DNA from: Dehalococcoidales bacterium
GTDB taxonomy: Bacteria > Chloroflexota > Dehalococcoidia > Dehalococcoidales > UBA5760
Direction: 5' to 3'
DNA length: 6,033 nucleotides
NCBI GenBank assembly: GCA_016931015.1
Contig: JAFGFP010000014.1
Span: 1 to 6,033, forward strand
Below, one piece after another: positions 1 to 3,652 of this stretch (its first letter is position 1; the number at the start of each line of letters is the position of its first letter). The notes beneath the pieces were generated by a model, which saw nothing but the letters and a program-made list of their open reading frames with translations, made no database searches and was not told where the DNA came from. The translations under genes were made by a program, and so were the position numbers.

Positions 1-1
1 G

Positions 2-511
2 GGGAAGATAGCCCCGGCCGAGACCGAGGTAAGCTACGGACGGATTCCCTTAAAGCCGCTCGCCCGAACCTATCACGACCGGCTGCTCATCGCGGGCACC
101 GCCGCCGGACAGGTAAAGCCGACCACCGGGGGCGGTATCTACTACGGGCTGATGTGCGCCGACATCGCCGCCGAGACCCTGCACCAGGCACTGGCCGCTA
201 ACGACCTCTCGGCGGCCGGGCTGGCCGGCTACCAGCGCCGCTGGCAGCAGCGGCTGGGGCAGGAGATCAAGAAGGGCTACCGGATACGCCGGTTCTACCG
301 GGGCTTAAGCGACCGGCAGATTGACGGCCTGTTTCGTACCGTAGAGAGTCGCGGCCTTATCGACAGCCTGCTCGGAGACAGCGACCTCTCCTTCGACTGG
401 CACAGCGCCGGTTTGCTGCGCATACTGGGTGACGCCGCCCTCTCCCGTTTCGCCCGAGCCTTAAGACACCCCTTCCACCCGAAAGACCGCCCGGCAGGCA
501 ACGGAGATTGA
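2..511 (+). CDS. Geranylgeranyl reductase family FAD-dependent oxidoreductase, C-terminal part (5'-truncated)
   Basis: The open frame runs in from the left edge and ends at a TGA at 509-511, giving 169 residues of a protein whose family is normally about 350-450 residues, so the N-terminal Rossmann FAD motif lies outside. The visible residues 32-49 read GTAAGQVKPTTGGGIYYG, the second flavin-binding signature of the geranylgeranyl reductase family (usually GDAAG followed by P-T-T-G-G-G-I). It is followed by a helical C-terminal region rich in Arg and Leu. Family members reduce isoprenoid double bonds in lipids or quinones; the substrate here cannot be told. One oddity is that the Asp normally present after the first Gly, which contacts the flavin ribityl/pyrophosphate region in this superfamily, is Thr33. 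The last codons overlap the -35 element of the next gene. The family call is firm and the precise function is open. Confidence 0.88.
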   Translation, partial: GKIAPAETEVSYGRIPLKPLARTYHDRLLIAGTAAGQVKPTTGGGIYYGLMCADIAAETLHQALAANDLSAAGLAGYQRRWQQRLGQEIKKGYRIRRFYRGLSDRQIDGLFRTVESRGLIDSLLGDSDLSFDWHSAGLLRILGDAALSRFARALRHPFHPKDRPAGNGD

Positions 512-536
512 CCTCAGCCCGAATAGTCCTTACAAT
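508..536 (+). promoter_or_regulatory. Sigma-70-type promoter for the GreA-like gene
   Basis: TTGACC at 508-513 (5 of 6 to TTGACA) and TACAAT at 531-536 (5 of 6 to TATAAT) are separated by exactly 17 bases. The start of transcription would be near 543, leaving a leader of about 40 bases before the GTG at 584. The -35 box contains the stop codon of the upstream reductase gene (509-511). The GreA-like gene can therefore be transcribed independently despite the short gap. Inferred from consensus only. Confidence 0.65.
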
Positions 537-570
537 AGCGGGGGTGGGAGCGCCTAAATAGATTAATGCG

Positions 571-575
571 AGGAG
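571..575 (+). promoter_or_regulatory. Shine-Dalgarno AGGAG that selects the GTG start at 584
   Basis: AGGAG lies 8 bases before the GTG at 584-586, an ideal spacing. The alternative in-frame ATG at 566 would place this motif inside the coding region and has only a distant GGGAG (545-549) upstream. The GTG is therefore preferred, which removes six residues from the longest open frame. Confidence 0.7.
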
Positions 576-583
576 ACTGCCGA

Positions 584-1387
584 GTGGACACGAATCACAA
601 CCTGAGTCTGAAAGAGGCGGCAACCCGCTTTCTGGCCAGCCTATCACCCGAAGAGAGACAGGCCAGCCACAACGAGGTGTATAAATTCACCCGCTGGTAC
701 GGCTGGGAAAAGCCCTTCGCCGAGCTATCTCCCCCCGACGTCGCCAGCTACGCCGAGCGGCTGACACTCTCCGACGCCGACTACCTAAGCAAGCTGGAGA
801 GGGTGCGTAGCTTCCTGGTCTACGCCAAGAAACAGGGCTGGAGCAAGGGCAGTCTCGCCAGCCACCTCAAGGCTAAAAAGACAAAAAAGGCACCCCGTCC
901 CGGTATCCACCGCGACCTACCGGAGACTATCCTCTTAACGCCGGAGAGATACGCCGAGCTTGAGGCTGAGCTCGACGGCCTCAGGGATAAGAGCACCCAG
1001 CTTATCGAAGATATACGCCTGGCGGCCGCCGACAAGGACTTCCGGGAGAACGCCCCCCTGGCCGCCGCCAGGGAGCAGCGCGGTCACATCGAAGGGCAAA
1101 TCAGAGAGCTGGAAGAGACCCTGAAGTCGGTGAGGATTGCCGACCAGGAGAAAAAGACCGCCCTTAAGGTAACCGCCGGGGACAGTGTGGTGCTCCTCGA
1201 CCTGGCCTCTGAAGAAGAACTGCGCTACATGCTGGTGAGCCCCCGGGAGGTTGACCCGATTAAGGGAAAAATCTCGGTAGCCTCGCCAATCGGTAAGGCG
1301 GTTATCGGCCGGCGCCAGGGGGACATCGTCGAGGTGGCGGCGCCGGTGGGTAAGCTGCGCTACCAGATTAAAGAGGTCGGACACTAA
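584..1387 (+). CDS. GreA/GreB-family transcription elongation factor with N-terminal integrase-like (SAM-like) domain
   Basis: This is a 267-residue protein starting at GTG 584; an ATG at 566 is in frame but lacks a good ribosome site. Residues about 116-185 form a Gre coiled coil that begins ILLTPERYAELEAEL and has the tip KDFRENAPL followed by AAREQ. It keeps the acidic pair (Asp152, Glu155) equivalent to those that hold the catalytic metal in RNA polymerase during transcript cleavage. Residues about 187-267 resemble the FKBP-like C-terminal Gre domain, including SPIGKAVIGRRQGDIVEV. Typical GreA is about 160 residues. The extra 110 residues (about 7-95 plus a Lys-rich linker at 96-105) resemble the SAM-like core-binding domain of tyrosine recombinases, with FLASL, an ELSPPDV-type helix and RVRSFLVYAKKQGW. 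No recombinase catalytic domain is present. It likely rescues backtracked RNA polymerase, with the added domain perhaps binding DNA. I did not assign greA because a standard greA may exist elsewhere. Confidence 0.85.
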   Translation: MDTNHNLSLKEAATRFLASLSPEERQASHNEVYKFTRWYGWEKPFAELSPPDVASYAERLTLSDADYLSKLERVRSFLVYAKKQGWSKGSLASHLKAKKTKKAPRPGIHRDLPETILLTPERYAELEAELDGLRDKSTQLIEDIRLAAADKDFRENAPLAAAREQRGHIEGQIRELEETLKSVRIADQEKKTALKVTAGDSVVLLDLASEEELRYMLVSPREVDPIKGKISVASPIGKAVIGRRQGDIVEVAAPVGKLRYQIKEVGH

Positions 1388-1413
1388 GCGGGCCTTAAAG
1401 AACGCGCCTCCGG

Positions 1414-2157
1414 CTAGCCGGCGGCCGACCCGCCGGGGTTGATAACCTTGGGCAATAGCCTGAGAACGAAGTTAGACTTAGCGCTGCCGGCCACGCTCCG
1501 CTCCAGGCTGGCCACGATGCGGGGCAGTCTATCGTAGGGCACGCCGACCACCATCTCCTCGGGCTTATAGCGCCCGAAGGCTCGGCAGGCAGCATCGAGA
1601 AAGCTTATCCCGATTTTACCGGTGGTAATCGGCGCGGCGATGACCCCGGAGCAGAGCGGCTCCCCGTGCACGGTATCAATTTCCCCGGTCTCAAAGGTAT
1701 CTAGAAACAGGATACGGCCAATCTGAAGCGGCGTCCCCACGAAGAGCACCACCTCCGGGGTGAAAGCTGCCTTTTCCAGCGGAGAGAAAGCGAGGTAGCT
1801 ACCGAGATTGGGGGCCCGTTCCCTGGCTAAGTCCAGTAAGTGCTTGGCCGCTTCCTTCGAGGCGACCAGCTTTTCCCGGCGCACCAGAAAGTCCTCCAGG
1901 TCGCGCACCGGGGACGGCGCCATACCTAGATGGGCCCGGCCGCCGCAGACGATGCTGCTCCCGGAGCAGTAGAAAGCAGCCCCGCGCCGGGCGCTCTGCA
2001 CCATGATACACAGCGTCGCCTTACGCCGCCAGTGCCTTAAGTCCTGAGGCGACTCGGACATAAACGCCACCGCCACCGGGCTCCCTTCGAGCGCCAGGGT
2101 AGAACTCAGCTTAGCGGAGGCTGCTGCCTTCTCCAGTTCCTGCCCCGACTCAGCCAT
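1414..2157 (-). CDS. DUF169 family protein, function unknown
   Basis: This is a 247-residue soluble protein that I recognise as DUF169 by its pattern. It has GSPVAVAF near residue 26, then Cys50 in TLCIMVQSARRG, Cys64, and CGGRAHLGM at 71-79. Later come HGEPLCSGVIAAP around Cys169 and a C-terminal block with Cys191 and VVGVPYDRLPRIVASL. Conserved cysteines and Gly-rich turns are typical of this family, which is common in anaerobic bacteria and archaea. Metal or cofactor binding is plausible but unproven. There is no signal peptide or membrane segment. The ATG start is preceded by GAGGAG (2169-2174 on the plus strand) at 11 bases, slightly long. The gene lies 77 bases downstream of tatD on the same strand, so it could be co-transcribed, but a promoter candidate lies in the gap. 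Its end faces the GreA-like gene with a 26-base separation. Confidence 0.85.
   Translation of the reverse strand: MAESGQELEKAAASAKLSSTLALEGSPVAVAFMSESPQDLRHWRRKATLCIMVQSARRGAAFYCSGSSIVCGGRAHLGMAPSPVRDLEDFLVRREKLVASKEAAKHLLDLARERAPNLGSYLAFSPLEKAAFTPEVVLFVGTPLQIGRILFLDTFETGEIDTVHGEPLCSGVIAAPITTGKIGISFLDAACRAFGRYKPEEMVVGVPYDRLPRIVASLERSVAGSAKSNFVLRLLPKVINPGGSAAG
1418..1436. terminator. GC hairpin at the convergent gene ends, possible weak bidirectional terminator
   Basis: CCGGCGG (1418-1424) pairs perfectly with CCGCCGG (1430-1436) around a 5-base loop. A second palindrome, CCGGCTAGCCGG at 1410-1421, overlaps it. The structure lies just past the GreA-like stop and inside the last codons of the convergent DUF169 gene. 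Neither strand has a good T tract immediately after the stem; the minus strand only reaches TTCTTT about 16 bases later. It may slow polymerase or mark a processed 3' end, but it is not a textbook intrinsic terminator. Confidence 0.3.
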
Positions 2158-2195
2158 AACTATACTGGCTCCTCAGACCTATTTAGACCCCAGCC

Positions 2196-2223
2196 ATTCT
2201 AACCCAGTCCGGCGGAAAAGCAA
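2196..2223 (-). promoter_or_regulatory. Possible promoter for the DUF169 gene
   Basis: Read on the minus strand, TTGCTT (2223-2218) is followed after 16 bases by TAGAAT (2201-2196). The -10 matches 5 of 6 consensus bases, but the -35 matches only about 3. The predicted transcript would begin near 2189, about 32 bases before the ATG. It would let the gene be expressed separately from tatD. Confidence 0.35.
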
Positions 2224-2234
2224 AGCGGACAGGG

Positions 2235-3044
2235 TTAACCACCGGGAAGGCGGAACAGGCGGCGGGCGTTGGCCGTGGTCTCCCGGGCGACCTGCTCCGA
2301 GGGCACCTCTCTGATTTCGGCCAGGAGCTCCACCGTACGCGGCAGGGAGGCCGGCTCGTTACGCTTTCCACGGCGGTCCTGAGGCGGCAGGAAGGGGCAA
2401 TCGGTCTCCACCACCAGCCGGTCCCGGGGAATACTCCTTATCACACCGTGATTCCGGCGAGAGGCGGGATAGCCGATATAGGCCCCGAAGGAGATAAAGA
2501 AGCCCATCTCCAGATACTGCCGGGCAGTTTCGGCGTCACTGTTAAAGCAGTGAATCACCCCCGGGGGCTCTCCCCCGGAAGGTTCGTAGCCTGAGGTCCA
2601 ATCGCGGAGCCGGGGCAGCATCTCCCTTTCCGCCTGGCGGCAGTGAATAATCACCGGCAGGCCTAGCTCCGCCGCCAGTGCTAGCTGCCACTCCAGCGCC
2701 TGAAACTGCGCCGCCCGGGGCGAGTAGTCGCGGTAGAAGTCCAGGCCAATCTCGCCGATAGCGACCACCCGCGGGTGTCCCGTAAGCTCGCCCAGGCTAG
2801 CAATATCCGGCTCGCTCATCCCACCGGCCTCGTGGGGATGAAAGCCGACCGCCGCCCAGACCCCGGCGTGACCTTCCGCCAGCTCAACCGCCACCCGGCT
2901 CGAACCGAGGTCGGTGCCCACCGTGATAATGTCGGCCACCCCACACTCATGGGCCCGAACGATAACCTCGGCGCGGTCTTCGCCGAAGGCGTCCATATCC
3001 AGGTGAGCGTGAGTATCGACGATAGAGAGTCTATTCCTAACCAG
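2235..3044 (-). CDS. tatD: TatD family metal-dependent hydrolase (DNase)
   Basis: This is a TatD-type TIM-barrel amidohydrolase, about 269 residues, matching the usual 255-270. With the start chosen here, the metal ligands and signatures are all present: DTHAHLD at 10-16, GFHPH at 67-71, GEIGLDF with Glu98, HCR with His134, HCF with His165, ETDCPFL with Asp215, and RGKRNEP at 225-231. Enzymes of this family are cytoplasmic Mg-dependent 3'-5' exonucleases on DNA and possibly RNA. The first ATG (2996) would cut off the DTHAH metal-binding strand, so the real start must be upstream. The frame is open only back to a TAA at 3057-3059 and offers no ATG, GTG or TTG. CTG at 3042-3044 lies 8 bases after a perfect AAGGAG and is preferred; ATC at about 3023 is a weaker alternative. 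The gene probably precedes the DUF169 gene in one transcript. Confidence 0.92.
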   Translation of the reverse strand: MVRNRLSIVDTHAHLDMDAFGEDRAEVIVRAHECGVADIITVGTDLGSSRVAVELAEGHAGVWAAVGFHPHEAGGMSEPDIASLGELTGHPRVVAIGEIGLDFYRDYSPRAAQFQALEWQLALAAELGLPVIIHCRQAEREMLPRLRDWTSGYEPSGGEPPGVIHCFNSDAETARQYLEMGFFISFGAYIGYPASRRNHGVIRSIPRDRLVVETDCPFLPPQDRRGKRNEPASLPRTVELLAEIREVPSEQVARETTANARRLFRLPGG

Positions 3045-3052
3045 TCTGCCCG

Positions 3053-3058
3053 CTCCTT
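3053..3058 (-). promoter_or_regulatory. Shine-Dalgarno AAGGAG supporting a CTG start for tatD
   Basis: On the minus strand AAGGAG is followed by 8 bases and then CTG (3044-3042). It overlaps the in-frame TAA that bounds the frame. No ATG, GTG or TTG lies in frame between that stop and the conserved DTHAH motif, so the strong site argues for a CTG start. Confidence 0.6.
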
Positions 3059-3060
3059 AG

Positions 3061-3092
3061 TAACAAAACCCGATACCGCACTCTGGTTCGGG
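3061..3092 (-). terminator. Terminator-like hairpin in the tatD leader
   Basis: On the minus strand CCCGAACC pairs with GGT-A-TCGGG around a 7-base loop, an 8-bp stem with one bulged A. It is followed at once by TTTTGTT (3068-3062). This has the form of an intrinsic terminator, yet it ends just 3 bases before the tatD Shine-Dalgarno. It may be a read-through terminator protecting tatD from upstream transcription, or an attenuator. No promoter could be recognised between it and the RBS. Confidence 0.45.
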
Positions 3093-3225
3093 ACAACAAA
3101 AGAGAATCGGCTCCGCCAGCCCTTACCTTGCGGCCACTAACCGCCCGGGCAAACGGACACCGTAGATAAAGAAAAAGCTACCCACCGACTAAGCACGCCG
3201 GCGGATAAACTCTAGAAGCCGATAA
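3093..3225 (-). other. Non-coding stretch upstream of tatD with possible RNA structure
   Basis: No credible reading frame occupies this interval. A modest nested stem can be drawn: GCCC 3119-3122 with GGGC 3147-3150, enclosing GCGG 3130-3133 with CCGC 3141-3144. I checked for T-box, TPP and cobalamin signatures and for a tRNA T-arm and found none. The tatD promoter should lie here, but no pair of boxes stands out. Confidence 0.3.
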
Positions 3226-3227
3226 CC

Positions 3228-3272
3228 AAAAATGAGGGGAGCCGTTGTCCGGTGTGTCTTCTGGCTCCCCTC
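3228..3272 (-). terminator. Intrinsic terminator of the zinc-ribbon gene
   Basis: On the minus strand GAGGGGAGCC (3272-3263) pairs perfectly with GGCTCCCCTC (3243-3234) across a 19-base loop, then ATTTTT (3233-3228) follows. It begins 13 bases after the stop codon of the small gene. The stem is strong; the loop is long and the T run short (5). Confidence 0.75.
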
Positions 3273-3285
3273 TCCGTCGCCTTAG

Positions 3286-3426
3286 CTAGGCTTTACCGAT
3301 ACGGAACACCTTGGTGCCACAGCTGGGGCACTCCCCCTGGGTGGCCGGGCGCCCGTTCTTCATAGTTATAGACCGGGGATTTTTAACCTCTACCTTTTTT
3401 CGGCATTTGACACAATATGCCTGCAT
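3286..3426 (-). CDS. DUF5679-like small zinc-ribbon protein
   Basis: This 46-residue protein starts MQAYCVKCRKKVEV and ends TKVFRIGKA. Two CxxC knuckles (Cys5/Cys8 and Cys33/Cys36) are separated by a basic stretch containing SITMKNGRPATQG. This is a one-domain zinc ribbon, matching the small DUF5679 family as I remember it. Eleven Lys/Arg residues make it strongly basic, so nucleic-acid or ribosome/RNA polymerase contact is a reasonable guess, but no function is established. The gene has a full set of signals: promoter at 3464-3492, AAGGAGG 9 bases before the ATG, and a terminator after the stop, so it is a monocistronic unit. It is divergent from mfd. The strong signals suggest high expression for such a short gene. 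Confidence 0.88.
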   Translation of the reverse strand: MQAYCVKCRKKVEVKNPRSITMKNGRPATQGECPSCGTKVFRIGKA

Positions 3427-3435
3427 TTTAATAAA

Positions 3436-3442
3436 CCTCCTT
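3436..3442 (-). promoter_or_regulatory. Strong Shine-Dalgarno AAGGAGG of the zinc-ribbon gene
   Basis: AAGGAGG on the minus strand ends 9 bases before the ATG at 3426. It is the longest anti-SD match in the window and confirms that this short frame is translated. Confidence 0.8.
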
Positions 3443-3463
3443 ACTGGTAAGACCTCAGCCAAG

Positions 3464-3492
3464 AGAGTATCACATAGCTAGGCATTAGTCAA
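3464..3492 (-). promoter_or_regulatory. Sigma-70-type promoter for the zinc-ribbon gene
   Basis: On the minus strand TTGACT (3492-3487, 5 of 6) and TACTCT (3469-3464, 3 of 6) are spaced by 17 bases. The weaker -10 is preceded by TGA, an extended -10 element. The transcript would start near 3457, giving a leader of about 30 bases with the AAGGAGG in it. Confidence 0.6.
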
Positions 3493-3502
3493 TAGGTTTT
3501 TC

Positions 3503-3532
3503 CCGATTTTAGCCAGAAATCGGCTAAAAATC
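3503..3532. repeat. Overlapping inverted repeats between the divergent promoters
   Basis: Two dyads share the same bases. CCGATTT (3503-3509) mirrors AAATCGG (3517-3523) with a 7-base spacer. GATTTTAGCC (3505-3514) mirrors GGCTAAAAATC (3522-3532) with one extra A, also with a 7-base spacer. The element lies about 10 bases upstream of the -35 of the zinc-ribbon gene and about 35 bases upstream of the mfd -35. That position suits an operator or activator site. It lacks a T tract on either strand, so it is not a terminator. Confidence 0.45.
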
Positions 3533-3568
3533 CCGCCGAGGCTACCCTCCGGGCGGGGAAACGGCCTG

Positions 3569-3598
3569 TTTTCACAAGTAAGCCCCCTGTGATAAAAT
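3569..3598 (+). promoter_or_regulatory. Candidate promoter for mfd
   Basis: TTTTCA (3569-3574, 4 of 6) and TAAAAT (3593-3598, 5 of 6) are 18 bases apart. The predicted start of transcription is at about 3604-3607. An imperfect dyad flanks the -10: CCCT at 3585-3588 plus GATA, mirrored by TATCAGGG at 3603-3610. It might serve as an operator. Confidence 0.5.
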
Positions 3599-3606
3599 TC
3601 CCTATC

Positions 3607-3632
3607 AGGGCTAGTCCGGTTCGGCTAGCCCT
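3607..3632 (+). other. Stable hairpin at the predicted 5' end of the mfd mRNA
   Basis: AGGGCTAG (3607-3614) pairs with CTAGCCCT (3625-3632), and inside it CCG (3616-3618) pairs with CGG (3622-3624). This leaves one bulged T and a 3-base GTT loop: 11 base pairs in total. It starts where transcription is predicted to begin and ends 20 bases before the mfd ATG. No T tract follows. It may stabilise the mRNA or affect translation. Confidence 0.55.
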
Positions 3633-3652
3633 AGCGGTGTTTGGGGAAGAAA

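Noticed and set aside
566..583. ATG at 566 as the start of the GreA-like gene
   Set aside because: It lacks a suitably spaced ribosome site, while GTG 584 has AGGAG at 8 bases.
357..647. Minus-strand open frame of 96 codons spanning the reductase/GreA gap
   Set aside because: It is low-complexity Arg/Gly/Cys sequence opposite a real gene and a good plus-strand promoter.
935..1384. Minus-strand open frame of 149 codons
   Set aside because: It is antisense to the Gre coiled coil and C-terminal domain, with no recognisable family and no ribosome site noted.
3069..3100. GGTTCG near 3085 as a tRNA T-arm or leader T-box
   Set aside because: The flanks do not form a T-arm, no acceptor stem or CCA context is present, and no T-box TGGNACCGCG sequence is found.
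2775..3140. Plus-strand open frame of 121 codons across the tatD 5' region
   Set aside because: It is antisense to the conserved TatD sequence, has no family resemblance and reads through the tatD leader hairpin.
3503..3532. The A+T-rich inverted repeat as an intrinsic terminator
   Set aside because: The plus strand continues into CCCGCC and the minus strand into GGGAAAAACC, so neither direction has a U tract after the stem.
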